The notes under the pieces are model-generated. The model was given only the letters and a program-made list of their open reading frames with translations. It was not told the DNA's origin and made no database searches. Shown here one piece after another: positions 34,558 to 46,779 of a stretch of DNA of 64,000 bases. The position numbers and the translations under genes were made by a program. Origin of the DNA: Cryptomeria japonica (lineage: Eukaryota > Streptophyta > Pinopsida > Cupressales > Cupressaceae); contig NC_081409.1 of assembly GCF_030272615.1 (NCBI RefSeq), forward strand, positions 527,119,475 through 527,183,474, given 5' to 3'. Numbering within the stretch: position 1 is the first letter of the stretch; each line of letters begins with the position of its first letter.

Positions 34558-36042
34558 TGTTGGCATATGTGCAGAGTATGATGACATGATGATATTGTAT
34601 GTTGTCATTGATGTCAATATGTTGAAGAGTGAACCGGTATATTGAAGTAAGCAACTTGCAAGAGAACTGGTATGATGTTGTGAACCGTTATATGTGAAAA
34701 AGTGAAGCGATATGTCTGTCCAAGTGAACCGGTATATGGAATGTTTTGTATCAAGGTTTCATATGGTATGACTACCGGTTGGTAGTCTTAGCTTCAGGGT
34801 TTCCGATTGAAGTATTCCAAGCCTATGTGATTCAACCGATGACATCATGTGATGAGTTTGTATTGTGATGAAGAACAGATTCTGTTGCCACGTCAGCCTT
34901 GTGTGTGTGAAGGATATTGCATGAAGGAGATTGATCCTATCTACCTAGAGAATGTGTAAAGTCTTTGTAAATGGTGGAGAACGTGTGATGGGTTATCAAC
35001 CTCCAAGAAGTGATGAAGAATGAACGTTGGAGAATGTCTTGAGATCTGTTCAAGACTGTTGTAATCAATGCAATATTTTCAATGGTTAGGATTGAACTAA
35101 CTGAATTGCTTAACCTAAATGTTTAGGGTTTAGGGTTTATGCTACCGACCTATCTATTTCCTATAAGGTCGATGTTGGTTTTCATGTTGAGGTTGTTGGA
35201 AAATGTTGTGAGTGTATCTAAGTGCAGAGATATGTGATTCTTGTCAGACCAGATAAGAGAATAGATACCTGCATAGTGTGATTGTAGAAGGAAGGAACTG
35301 AAGCGGATCTGCATTGGCATTGAAGTGTTGTTACTAGATCATTGTAATACTTGTTGACCTCTAACCACTTAAACAGATGGAAAATCTCTTAACAGGGTAG
35401 CTTTAACCAGCTTGTTGTAAATCCTTTAACAGGGTGACTCAAAATCATTGAGTTCTTAAAATCCTCTAACAAGGTAACCTTTAACAGGGTTTAACCCTTA
35501 ACCGGGTATTTTAGCCATCCCTTAACTGGGCGATCCCTAGTAGGATCGGTTCCTAATAGAACCTATTGTAAAGTCTTTAACCAGACTAGGCTCCTAACAG
35601 AGTGGACTTCAAAAGGGTTCAAAGAACAGCTTGTGGGTATTCATCCCCACCGTGGTTTCTCCCAGTTGGGTTTCCACGTGAAAAATATGTGTGTTATGTG
35701 TGACGCTTTTCATGTGATGCTTTGTTATTCTCTATCAAGCGGTAAAGCATGTTGAACCAGTAAGTCTTTACATTTCTGTTGATGTATTACTAGTGTATGC
35801 ATATGGGTGAAGTGGAAATAAGATGTTAGATTGTGTGGAAAGCTAAGAGTTACCGGTTTATGTGTTTCACATTCTTACTGTGTTTAACCAGTAGTAATTT
35901 GGTTTAGACTGGTGTTATTGCTTGCTAGTCAAGTGCAATGTTTTCAATCAAACCGGTTCAAGGAAAAGTGTTTTTGTCAGTACTGATTCACCCCCCCCTC
36001 TCAGTACCGGTTTGGTACTAACTGTTCATCATTGAATCATCA
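34558..36042 (+). mobile_element. Solo LTR (copia-like) with perfect TSD inside the gypsy-2 LTR
   Basis: 1485 bp from TGTTGGCATATG to ATCATCA, flanked by GCCTA at 34553-34557 and 36043-36047. It carries the conserved CCACCGTGGTTTCTCCCAG motif (35648-35666) and TTCACCCCCCCCTCTCAGTA near its 3' end. A second copy, minus-oriented, is at 40400-45805. Confidence 0.93.
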
Positions 36043-36589
36043 GCCTAGAGGAATGTGAGATTTTGAAAATCTCACATTCACCTAGGAAAAGAGCATTTAA
36101 AGCTAGTGGTTGGATGGAAGGGACAAGGAGTTGACTTTGTGGCTAATCATGATGATTAACCACTAGCAACTCATTAGGAGGGGGATTAGAGGAAAGATTA
36201 GGTGGGATAGGATTTGTAGGAGGATTTGACTAGGAGAGATAATGAGTGGAGGGAATTAAAAATTAGAAGAATAAGGTTAAGTGAGCTTAGGGAATTTCTA
36301 GAAGACTTTATTAGGTTAATGATGAATTAGGAAGATGATTTGTAGGAATCATGTAGGTTAACTAATTAATTGAAATTAATTAGCTAAGAGGAAGATTTGT
36401 GAGGATTTAATTTTTAGAAGAATAAAGAGAGAGATTGATTTATTAAATAAATCAATTACATACTATAGTGACAATATTAATCATAATTAATTAATATTGA
36501 GGAGAATTTGAATTAACATAATTAATTAATTAATTATGTGAGGAATTAAAAATAATTAAAATAATCATTTTTAAGTGTCTACACCTTGA

Positions 36590-37480
36590 AATGCCTTTGA
36601 ACCATCTCTAGTAGTTGCACCTCAATAATCCTATCTCATAATGGTCCTGCTTATTAGGTACCTCTCTTGTCTATAGTATGGAAGAGGATCATCATCATCT
36701 AGCCAACCCTCGCAATCCCTGTATGGTCTCCATGTGAAATCCCTCAAGTAGTCTAATTGGTGTCTCCATTACAATGTTTGACCTAATGACCCCTATGATA
36801 GCACTCCATCATAAAAAATATATGTAAGGACATCCTAGTTACACCTGCTTATTTGGAATAGGTCTACACACTACTATGTGCTCAAAAGTAGACACATTTA
36901 ATAAACTCAACCCACTACTAATAGTTAGAGTCCATTTGTATGCCACTTGGTGCAAATGAAAGTATAACATGCCTAACATTCATGGTTCCCACAAAAATAC
37001 CATACCCTCCATAACCATTTTCTCTAACACTCATACCCATCTGATAGGGAATCCATGACCTCTCCCATCTACTTCCACCAATCTTGCTATCACTGCACAA
37101 ATGACAGTCACCAATCTCAAGTGTTGAGCTTCCATAGTCTCCCATCTAATATTATAGTCGATGATGCATAGCTTATTCCCATCCACCTTGAACATCTAGA
37201 TCAATTCCTTTCTCCCAATAGAAGGCTCATACATAGCTAGCTCCCCATGAATAATAATCCTAAGTATCTGCCTGATGTCCTCCAATGTGATTATTGCCTC
37301 TCTTATCAATAGGTGAAATGAATTTGTCTTTAAGTTCCATTGCTCTGTCAATGTAGTAATCAAGGCCCTATTTTCCCTTATCTTAGGCGTGAATGTGATA
37401 TGATATAATCATGTGTAATAAGAAATCTCTCTCTCATCTTTGTAGTTGATGACATAGAGATAGACACGAAGGCTAACTCT
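36590..37480 (-). pseudogene. Second plant mobile domain (PMD) remnant
   Basis: Minus-strand translation of 37390-37200 gives ALITTLTEQWNLKTNSFHLL, then REAIITLEDIRQILRIIIHG, a clear match to the PMD motif also found in the 16406 ORF. Further on are DGRGHGFPIRW (about 37050), LGMLYFHLHQVAYKWTLT and LNVSTFEHIVVCRPIP (about 36880). It has many stops, indels and a lost C-terminus, and is cut by the gypsy-2 insertion at 36584. A plus-strand Tat element with its PMD antisense, followed by the LTR at 38501, would explain the layout. Confidence 0.75.
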
Positions 37481-38500
37481 CACGAGTCTGTAAAGTCAAA
37501 AGCATTACCTAAAAAATAATGGGGCAAACATTATGTTAACTTAAATCCTTCCATCATGATCCCATACCCAATTAGTTATGTTAAACCCTTATTGCATTAG
37601 CCCTAAATTGCAAACCTTAATTTGGTCCCCTAATGAGGTACTTCATTGTTCAAATCCCAATCCATCCACCCTAAAACCTAGGTCTAATCCTAGGTCAACC
37701 TAGGTCATCTTTAAAAAATCCCTAGTCCTAAGCCCCATATAATTGCTTGATTGGTTTAACCAATTGCATAGTTCCCTTGACCAACTGTGCAGTTCCTTTG
37801 AGAAACTACAGAGTTCCTTTGACTAACTATGTAGTTTCTCTAACCAACTGCGTAGTTCTTCCCCCCAACTGTGTAGTACTATCAACCAAGTGCCCCAATC
37901 TTACCCAATGAGGAAGAAAATGTACCCAATTGTGCAAATCTTAACCCAGACACCCTTGACATGCATTGAAAATGAGGAAATTACACCTAATAAAGAGTGC
38001 TCAAATCTCAATTTGATAATTGGAATTCAATGTACATACCATTGGTCTTGTGCCCTCTAGTTGTTGATAGGTCCATACGTGCTCACCACAATGAGCTTCC
38101 CTTAGAATTCACACCATCCTGCTAGATTTTCCTTCCTTCCAAAGCTCCAATTCTTCCAAAAATAGAGTGAAAATGAGCTCTTTTCACCCTCCAACCCCCT
38201 TTTATAGCCCTCTTGCATGCCTAAATGGATGTGCACACACTTCTTTTACACTGGTCATGGTTTTTTTCACCTTCCTAAGCTTATATCTTTTGTGTCTTAC
38301 CTCCAATTCTACTTCTGTCTATGCTGATGGAATCCTAGCATCATTGTTGACAAATTAACCTCCTATCACAATTTTTTGGTCAGTTTCTCGAGGGGGCACC
38401 TTTATACCTTGTCATGCTGGAGGCATGTTTTAATGTTATTTTCATTCATATCTTCTTTGCAACAATGCTTTAAATCACATTGTCTTAAATAGGTAAAAAA
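37481..38500. other. Non-coding, probably internal 3' region of gypsy-3
   Basis: Contains a 21-bp tandem repeat (37759-37884). No further ORF is supported. A weak purine run AGGTAAAAAA just before 38501 could be a decayed PPT. Confidence 0.45.
37759..37884. repeat. 21-bp tandem repeat, 6 copies
   Basis: Six in-phase units of the form ACCAACTGTGCAGTTCCTTTG, diverged at 3-8 positions each. The unit length is a multiple of three, so it could once have coded for a 7-residue repeat. Confidence 0.85.
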
Positions 38501-38588
38501 TGTAGACACTAAAAATCGATAATCACCTGTGTTCATTTTTTACCTAATTGTGCGTATAGTCTTCATTATTCACGTGATCTTGTCTCGC

Positions 38589-39030
38589 TTCACCCTTCCC
38601 ATTTTTTGTCCCAATGATATCATAATTTTCCCCCTATTTTGAGTTTATAATATCCTTTTGTCCTTAAATTAATCCCCTTGGTGTTAGTTTGTTCGCTTGT
38701 CGATTTTGCAGCGACGATTTGCCTAATTTTGTCTCGATTAGGTCATTTTGCTCTTGTTTTGGTCCTCCCAGTTCGCCCTTCTCATTTTTTGTCCCGTTGA
38801 TATCATTTTCTCCCCACTTTGAGCCTAGGATTTCATTTTATCCTCAGATTCATCACCTTGACATTAGTTCATTCCCTTCTTGATCCAATGATGTCGATTT
38901 TGTCCCTAAACCTGCTTCGATTAGGTCATTTTGCTTTCTTTTTTGTCTTGTCACTTTCGGCTTCCAATTTTCTGTCATGTTGGCATCATTTTTGCCAATT
39001 CCTATTTTATGACATCATTATGACCTCTTC
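38589..39030. repeat. 183-bp tandem repeat, about 2.4 copies, inside the LTR
   Basis: TTCRCCCTTCYCATTTTTTGTC starts at 38589 and 38772, and a diverged copy starts at 38956 (period 183-184). The units share CGATTAGGTCATTTTGCT and GATATCAT blocks. Confidence 0.88.
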
Positions 39031-39822
39031 TCCTAACTCATGGTGTCTCATCCATCCCTTTTCCACTCGTTGACCCGATTTACCCACTTTTACTTGGTTT
39101 TACCTGCTTTGACTTAATTTTCTCATTTTCAATCAGTTCTTCCCATTATTTGTCTGAACCTTCCCAATTCTTATCAATTTCACCAATTTTGACCAAAATT
39201 GAGTTAATTTGAGATAATTAAAGTATCAGGATGTTGGTTTGACTAATTTGCCCTTTTAGGTTTAATTAATTAAACGTCTTTTACTAATTCTTCTTCTTAA
39301 TCTTTTAATCTTTCATCATTTAACCATCTCCTTTTTAATATTAAATAAATAATTTTTAATATTTAATTAACTTCAAATTCACACTTTAATTAAATGCTTT
39401 TAATTATTAAATTAAATGTTCAATTTCTATCTCCCATAATTGAATAATTTATTTAAATTATTTAATTTGCTAATTGTGTCATGATTAAATAAATATCTTT
39501 ATTTATTTAATTATTTGCCCTAGTTATCCTCCTATTTTTCAAAAATGGCAACAATATCATAGATATTTTATGGGATTTTCCCTAATTTCCTCTTTGATTT
39601 GTGAAAGTCCTTTTTGGAAACATTTCACAATATCTTAATTTTAACTTTAAAAATGAGGTAAGAATCCTCAAAAAATATGCTTTTTTATTTTTATTTTTCT
39701 TCTCTTTTTCCTCATCACCTTCATCCTTCCTCGAATGGCAACTCTATTGTGCGTTTAATTAGGTCCATCCATCCAATAAAAAATCTATTCGATCTTGTTC
39801 GTTTGTCGAGTCCCCAGTTTTC

Positions 39823-39830
39823 TATAAATT
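39823..39830 (+). promoter_or_regulatory. TATA box of the gypsy-3 LTR
   Basis: TTCTATAAATTGGAAC, about 1.3 kb into the LTR, in plus orientation. Confidence 0.5.
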
Positions 39831-41249
39831 GGAACTGCTCTTTCAATCAATGGATCTAACTTTTGAGTAATTTTATTCCTATTAAATTGTTTAATCATCT
39901 AGTATTGCCATTCTCTCTAACCATCTAATCATCTAGTTTAATAGTTTCATTTAGGTGAATTGATTTAATTTTAGAATCACACTTTTGAGTTATCCTTGCT
40001 ATCACCCTTGCTTTCATTCATACTTGCACTTGCACAATGAGAGTAACATCAAATTAGAGGAGAAAGAAAAATCAATGAAGCCATATTGAAGGAATGGTGA
40101 TATCTGCATTTATTTTTTTGTTTCATTTCAATGTCTCTATTGGTAGGATTATGATAGATTAGCATAGTTGTTTTAGAAATTTGTGATTTGCTTTAGATTG
40201 TAGACACCTAAATTTGATTAATTTGATTAATTGAATTTAGCTATCTTAAGTGTGTCTTTAATTAAATAATTATGTATTATTTAATTAATTAGTGTCCCCT
40301 CTAATAGAGGTGAGGTGGATATTGTGAGTAGGTTCAGTTTGTAGGAGATGTCTCTCGCCTCAGCTAGTGTCAGGAGAGGTAGATGTGCTATGAAGAAGGT
40401 GATAACTCAATGATGAAAAGTGAGTACCAAACTAGTACTGAGAGGGGGGGTGAATCAGTACAGGCACAAACAAAAACTTCTCCTGAACCGGTTTGATTGG
40501 AGACTATAAACTACTAGCAATCCCTAACACCGGTCCAAACTAGACTATTGTCGGTTAAACACAGTGCAACTGTGAAAGACATGAACCAGTCAATCTTCTT
40601 AGCTTTCCACACAACCTACTCCCTCATTTCCACTTTGTCCTTATGCATAAATAGATAATCTATCATCAGAAATATAATAACTTTCTAGATCAACATGATT
40701 CACCGCTTGACAAAAAATAACAAAGCATCACATAAAAAAGACATCACATATGACACACATATTTTTCACGTGGAAATCCAACTGGGAAAAACAACAGTGG
40801 GGATGAATACCCACAAGCTGATTTGAACTCGTTTGAAGTCCGCTCTATTAGAAGCCTAGTCCGGTTAAAGACTGGTACAACAGGTTCTGTTAGGAACCGA
40901 TCCTATTAGGGATCACCCAGTTAAGGGATGGTTAGAATACCCAGTTAAGGGTTAAACCCCGTTAGAGGTTACCTTGTCAGAGGATTTTATGAACTCAATG
41001 GCTTTGAGTCACCCTGTTAAAGGATTTACAGCAAGCTGGTTAAAGCTTGTCATGCCCAAAATTTAGGGCAAGAATGGAATTAAAAAAATTTTTAAATAAC
41101 AACTAAATAGCAATAAGTTTGCTAACACGAAACGCACTAACAAGTTTTGGTCTTAACTATGTTTAGAATGAACTTTATCTACTAACTTAAATAACGAAAA
41201 TGATTTAAGATTAAATACGGATTAAAATGGACTAGCTTTATTGTCGCTC

Positions 41250-41545
41250 AATCTATTTAATTTAAAATTAAATATCAACTTCATTAATATTTAGTTCATA
41301 AACATCTCAATCTATTTAAATTTAAAATAAATATTAACTTCATTAATATTTATTTCATGAACACCTCAATCTATTTAAATTTAAAATAAATATTAATTTC
41401 ATTAATATTTAGTTCATAAACTTCTCAATCTATTTAAATTTAAAATAAATATTAACTTCATTAATATTTAAACAACTCAACTTATTTAAATTTAAAATCA
41501 AATATTACTTCATTATTATTTGATTCATAACATCTCAATCTTTCG
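41250..41545. repeat. 59-60-bp tandem repeat, about 5 copies
   Basis: Units of the type CTCAATCTATTTAAATTTAA..AATATTAACTTCATTAATATTT..TTCATRAAC recur, most alike between 41305 and 41470. Confidence 0.88.
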
Positions 41546-41571
41546 AAATTTAAAATTAAATAATTCAGCTA

Positions 41572-41592
41572 TATATATATATATATATATAT
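41572..41592. repeat. (AT)n microsatellite
   Basis: About ten AT units. A second run is near 42067-42090. Confidence 0.9.
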
Positions 41593-41736
41593 TAAACCTA
41601 AAAGGGTTTACCCATGCAAACCCTAACCCTTATTTATTCTATAAAATAAGCCCCTTATTTTATTTTATTATTATTAACCATGTTTTACCCTAGCCCTAAC
41701 CGAGCTAGGGTTCCATTTTATTTTCTTTTTTTATGG

Positions 41737-41990
41737 TGGGATCAGCCGAGTTGCAACAGGGAGGCGGCGGTGAACATAGCAGAGGGGGTCGAAGGTGGAA
41801 GTGGCGGTCGAAGGGGGGCTTGCTCCCCACAAAGATGGCGGCGCCGTCGCTATGGGTCGCCGCCCAAAGTGGAGGCCGAGGCCTTCCACTGTGGGTTGCG
41901 GCCCACAGTGGCGGCTGCGACTGCCACTAGGGAGCCTGCGCCCACTGTAATAAAGGGCCGCCCTACGGGGTAATCCGTGGGGGCCGAGCC
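41737..41990. other. GC-rich block in AT-rich surroundings
   Basis: Rich in GGCGGC, GTGGCGG and CCACAGTGG. ORFs exist in several frames but none resembles a known protein. It lies about 100 bp downstream of the TATA-like site, so it is probably transcribed leader. Confidence 0.5.
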
Positions 41991-42199
41991 CCAAAAGTTT
42001 TATTTTTTATTTTTTGTTTTATTTAAAACAAAATTTAATTTGTTATATTTTTTTGTTTTTAAAAATATAATTACATATATATATATATATATAGCATTTT
42101 TATATACATGCAAGCATAAATACATTATTTTTATTTTGGTGACCATTATTTTGATTTTAGATATAAAAAAAATATAAATGGATTAATACTTTCCTAATT

Positions 42200-44940
42200 C
42201 ATTTACAACAAGGGTATTTTTTTTTTTAAGCAATAACTATATAGGTATTTTATTTCTTCCTTCTGCTATATACATGACTAGATTTATTAGTTTTACCAGC
42301 AACTAAATAATCTAGATTTTATTTAATTAAGACTATATTAGAATAGCGATTATCATCTTTGAAATAGATAATTTTACAAACTTTGCAAAAAGAAAACCTA
42401 CAACAATTAATAAAAGACAGATTTGTTTTATCCTAGGCATAAAGTAATAGACTGATCATAGTTAATTTCACACAGCAAATTTAACAAGTTAAAATTTTAC
42501 ATTTACTAGATAAACTATCTATCTAGATACTAATTTCTGAAATAAATGAAAGGATAATTTTCCAGAAAATATTCTGTTCTAAAGTGCATTTATAGAAAAC
42601 AGAATTTAAATGATTTATGTGCAGTCTATAATATGCATGCTACACTAATCTCATTATTTCTCTTTTTTTTATTTTTTTATTTTTTTATTTTGAATGCATA
42701 TGAATTAAGTAACTTTCTTGCTTTGCAATTTAATACAAAAAAAACACATCAGATATAACATTTTGAGCTTTGGAAAAATTCTAAATTTATAAATGCACAA
42801 ATTTTTTTCTACAATAAATAGCATACTAAAATATTACAACTTTTTTTTTTAAAAAGGAAACGTATTCCAAGATAACACTTTTATCACTATACAATGGGTC
42901 TCTCATTACCAACAAATGAGGACCCCTTTTTGTTTCTTTCAAATAAAAATTACATTTACAAATAATTTTTTTGCAACCAATAACTCCTGCAACCTTCCAC
43001 TTGACCTACTCTTTTCTTCCGACAATCCTGCAATGTAAATCAAATCTATGACCATGGAGTGCTCACCTCCCAGCCTAGGCTAACTAGTAGCCACCCCCAA
43101 GCTTGGAGAACCAAGCCCTAGATGGGAAACAAACATGCAAACACAAAAGGGACATAATGCACACAAATTCAGACACACTCCCATCCTTGATACACTACAC
43201 CACACTTTGGTGATGACCTTTTTAAGGGTGGTAGTGGACCAATACTCTGAGGAGAACTGCAAGTATGGAAAACATGTAACCACCTCATGGCACAACAAAT
43301 ACACCAAGAATTGCAACCCCTTATTCCTTATGCCCCCAAAGGTATTCTAGCCTTATTTCCCTCCTTATGACCCCCATTGCACAAACAGGCCATGCAGCAA
43401 GGGTCACACAATAATCCCTTGTGATCGCTCTCATAACGAGAGTCTCTCACTCGAGGGTTGTCACTGCTACCACCCACAAGATCCTCTTCTCTCCCAAGAG
43501 GAAGAGGTCTCAATGACTCCCAAAAAAAAACACATACAAAACATAATACAAAATACCAAATGAAATTCCCAAAAGGACATACAAGGAAGCAAATCTTTTA
43601 CACCAACATACTTCATACACATGCAAAAAGAAGCCATTTTAAGTAGAATGCAACCAACCTTAATCTGCCCAAAGGTAGGTTAGTTTTGTTGAGGATGAGC
43701 TACCCAATTCCACTGTTCTTCTCCTTCTACCCTTAGCCAAAATTCTCTATTCCAAATCTATTCTATTCTTTTCAAAATTTCTCCTGTCTCCAAAAATGGA
43801 GAGTGGGTGATTACCCACAAATTTTCTAATTCTTGCTTAAGAAGCCCATTGTGAGAGTTCTCACAAGTTTCTAAAAATTAAAGAGGAAGGTAAGATAGAA
43901 TGGGAAAGGGAACTCTCATTCGAAAAGGAAAGTTTACAACTAGGTTCAATCTTCTAATTTCAATTTTCGCACAACTCAGAAAAGTCAAATTTTAGGGTGT
44001 CTAAAAGGTCACTTGGGAGTAGAAACTTGCCTTAAATTACCCCTAACCCTTAGGTATACCTTATGGGCTTTAAGAAACCCTATTAAACTACCCCTAGGTG
44101 TTCATTTAACTCATTTTAAACCCCTCTAAAGTTTATTTTCGGGTCAAACCTATGTTGACCATCCCAAAGATTCTTTACCCAAGGTATTTATGATGTCACG
44201 TTACATTAATTGAAAAAGCTATAGTTGAACACTTTCCCACCAAGAGACAAAAATAAAAATTCAAACTTAAATCCACATGTGTCAAGTGACACAAAGAAAA
44301 CACTTTTACAATTTAATACATGAAATCGTCTCTTGTGGATTTTACACAAATCAATTAAATAACACTTAACACACATGCATCATATACTGTTATGAATAAA
44401 ATACAACACAAATGGGGTCTTGTCTCTCCAAATAGACAAACCCTAGCTTATGAACATACATAGGTCTAGGTTTGGTTCTCCATAATATTTCCATGGTCAC
44501 ATGGATAACTTCCCGCGCATCTCAATTTACACATTAGTACTTTCAAATATCCACATATAATATAATTCAAAGGAATAATAATACACATCATCACTTGCAT
44601 ACAATTTACATCTGAACAAATTAAATACATCTTTTATCCAAGCAATTTCACATAAGCAATTCATCCTAATTCACATAAACTTAAACATACATCATAATTC
44701 TATTATCATAGTAAAGTCCTGCAAATTCAATAACGATATTTATCACCAAAATTTCATCTTATTCAAAAATCATGTAGTGTTCTATCTCATAAAGCATATA
44801 AATAAATCATCAATATATAGTAATGTTATCCAAATCCTGAAATCATATAAGTTCTAAATTCCAAAATGCATCAAAATAAAGTATCCGTTATAGTCTCAAT
44901 ATAAAAACCACTGAAATGTCAGACTGAGTCGAGGTGAGGC
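42200..44940. other. Rest of the 3.9-kb insertion, no gene seen
   Basis: AT-rich with poly-T runs and no supported coding region on either strand. Confidence 0.5.
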
Positions 44941-45810
44941 CTCACAAAGCTACCCGGTTAAGGGATTTTCCAACTTTTGAAGTAGTTAAAGATCAACAGG
45001 TATTACAATGATCTGGTAATAGCACTCAATGCCAATGTAGATCTTCTTTAGTTCCTTCCTTTTGCACACACACTATGCAGGTATCAATCCTCTTATTTGG
45101 TCTGGTAAGAATCACGTATCTCTGCACTTAGATACACACACAACATTTGCCAACAACCTCAACATAAAACATAACATCAACCTTATAGAACACAGATAGG
45201 TCGGCAACATAAACCCTAAACCCTAAACACTTAGGTTAAGCAATTGATCGATTCAATCCTGGCCATTGAGCATTTTGCATTTGAATACAACGGTCTTGAA
45301 CAGATCTCAAGATATTCACCATCGTTCGTTCTTCACCACTTCATGGAGGTGATAGCCCATCATGTGTTCTCCACCATTTGCAAAGAATTTGCACATTCTC
45401 GAGGTAGATAGGATCAATTTCCTTCATGCAAGATCCTTCACGTGTACGAGACTGACGTGGCAACATGGTCTGATCTCCATTACAATGCTAACTCATCACA
45501 CAATGTCATCGGGCTTGGAATACTTCAACCGGAAACCCTGAAGCTAAGACTACCAACTGGTAGTCCTACCACATTCCATGTACCGGTTCTTGTTTTGACA
45601 TACCAGTTTCGGTTCACAACATCATACCGGTTCACTTGGACAAGCATATTGCTTCACTTATTGCACATATACCGGTTTACACCACCATACCGGTTCTCTT
45701 TGCCAGTTGCTTAACTTCAATATATCGGTTCACTTCTCAGCATATTGACATCAATGACAACATACAATATCATCATGTCATCATACTCTTGCACATATGC
45801 CAACAAAAGG

Positions 45811-46346
45811 TTCAAAGGGTGGGAAGGTGGATGCCCCCTCAAGATGAGTTTATCAAGATTAACACTGATGGCTCCTCTAGGGGTAATCTGGGCCCTACTG
45901 GGGTTGGTGGTGTTGGTAGGGGTCATATGGGGGAGGTGGTTTTCTTCTTTTCGGTGCATAAAGGGTGGTAGTATAATAAATTTATGGAGGCATTTGCAAT
46001 TTTCTATACCCTGAAGTGCGCCTTGGAGTTGGGATAGTGGAAGGTTATCTGCGAATCAGATTCACAAATTATTGTTAACCTGTTGATTGAGCAGAAGATG
46101 AGTGGGATTCATTGGCAGTTGGTAGGGATTGTTCACCATATTCTACAAATTAGTACGAGGATGGAGAAGGTGTCTTTCATCTGCATTCCTCATGAATGGA
46201 ATAGAGCAGTTGATTGTTTGGCTAAGTGGGCCTCAAAAAATGGTAATGATTGGAAAGTTGAAGGTTGGGAGCATCTCTCCCTAGATTACTGTCAAGATTT
46301 GCAGAAGATCTTTGTTGAGGACATGGATAGTTATGAAGTTGGTTGA
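45811..46346 (+). pseudogene. RNase H domain of the L1 fragment
   Basis: Encodes VGRWMPPQDEFIKINTDGSS, ICESDSQIIVNLL, then HEWNRAVDCLAKWAS and ends near DSYEVG. The motifs INTDGSSRGN, ESDS and NRAVDCLA are those of plant L1-clade RNase H. A frameshift near 45960-46040 and a TAG break it. Confidence 0.85.
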
Positions 46347-46779
46347 TCTTTCGTTGAGCTTGTAGTTCCTTTCTGGGGCTTTGAGGCTCTGGTTCTCTTT
46401 TGTAATTCTTGATTCTGATTTTCAATAAAGTTTTTACCCCTTTATTCAAAAAAAAAAAATAGTGTTCCCTCCTTCTAGCTAATTAATCTTATTAATTACA
46501 CTATAGTCCTCCTTTCATTAATTATTTGACAATCATAAATCATTTAATTAATTAAATTTGACCCTTTTCTTCTATTAAATCAATCAAATGCCTATTTTGA
46601 TTATTTAATTCATTTTTGTCATTTCCTCCTAATATTCCCTCATAAAATTAATTAATTAATTCTATTTCCCCATATGTCTCCTAACTCTAAACCTTATCTA
46701 ACCCTTCCTCTATCCTAACCCACCTGACTAACCAAGGGTTTTAGTCAACCCTATCCCGTATCCCTCATCATATGTGTGC

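Larger units (their letters stand above)
14838..36583 (-). mobile_element. Tat-like Ty3/gypsy retrotransposon gypsy-2 with nested insertions
   Basis: Minus-strand order: 5' LTR 33840-36583, PBS about 33819-33838, leader with a CpG-rich segment, gag (two pieces), protease, G-patch-like segment, RT, RNase H, second RNase H, integrase (ends 20213), an oppositely oriented PMD ORF, PPT, and a truncated 3' LTR ending at 14963. The double RNase H and the antisense ORF next to the 3' LTR are Tat-lineage traits. Without the nested insertions and the left gag fragment it would be roughly 16 kb. Confidence 0.88.
33840..36583 (-). repeat. 5' LTR of gypsy-2, split by a solo LTR
   Basis: On the minus strand it runs TGTAGACA (36583) ... 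CCTTCA (33840). Without the inserted solo LTR and one TSD copy it is about 1254 bp. The flank after 36583 is CCTTG. It is AT-rich with AATTAATTAATTAATTATG runs. Confidence 0.85.
38501..40198 (+). repeat. LTR of gypsy-3 (Tat-like), plus orientation
   Basis: Starts TGTAGACACTAAAAATCG, the same terminal octamer type as gypsy-2. A TATAAATT at 39823 and the antisense PMD upstream support a plus-oriented 3' LTR. The right border is set only by the next TGTAGACACC at 40199, so it is uncertain. Pyrimidine-rich with a 183-bp tandem repeat at the start. Confidence 0.6.
41048..44946 (+). mobile_element. 3899-bp LTR-like insertion with perfect TSD
   Basis: TGTCATGCCC...GGCCTCACA, flanked by AAGCT at 41043-41047 and 44947-44951. 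Removing it rejoins the solo LTR sequence. It has a 59-bp tandem repeat, a TATA-like CTATAAAATAAG at 41639 and then a GC-rich block, consistent with a promoter-bearing long LTR in plus orientation. No second terminal repeat or protein is seen. Confidence 0.8.
40400..45805 (-). mobile_element. Second copy of the 34558-type solo LTR, with its own insertion
   Basis: On the plus strand it starts TGATAACTCAATGATG and ends CATATGCCAACA, the reverse complement of the 34558-36042 LTR. Flanks are GAAGG (40395-40399) and AAAGG (45806-45810), a TSD with one change. Its sequence is interrupted at 41048-44946. Confidence 0.9.
40303..46459 (+). mobile_element. 5'-truncated L1 LINE fragment, split by a solo LTR
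   Basis: The LINE sequence is 40303-40399 plus 45811-46459 (about 746 bp). It ends in AATAAAG and a run of A after RNase H. Flanks are TAGTGTCCCCTCT (40290-40302) and TAGTGTTCCCTCC (46460-46472), 11 of 13 matching: a long LINE-type TSD. The reading frame runs on correctly across the solo-LTR insertion point. Confidence 0.85.

Noticed and set aside
37759-37884. CRISPR-like spaced repeats
   Set aside because: The 21-bp units are contiguous without spacers, and the sequence is plant nuclear DNA.
41680-41994. ORFs in the GC-rich block
   Set aside because: Open in several frames on both strands because of base composition; no known domain and no codon pattern.
45204-45230. Telomere-like AAACCCTAAACCCTAAAC
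   Set aside because: Less than three units, and the same stretch (reverse complement) is in the other solo LTR copy near 35110. It is part of the LTR, not an interstitial telomere.
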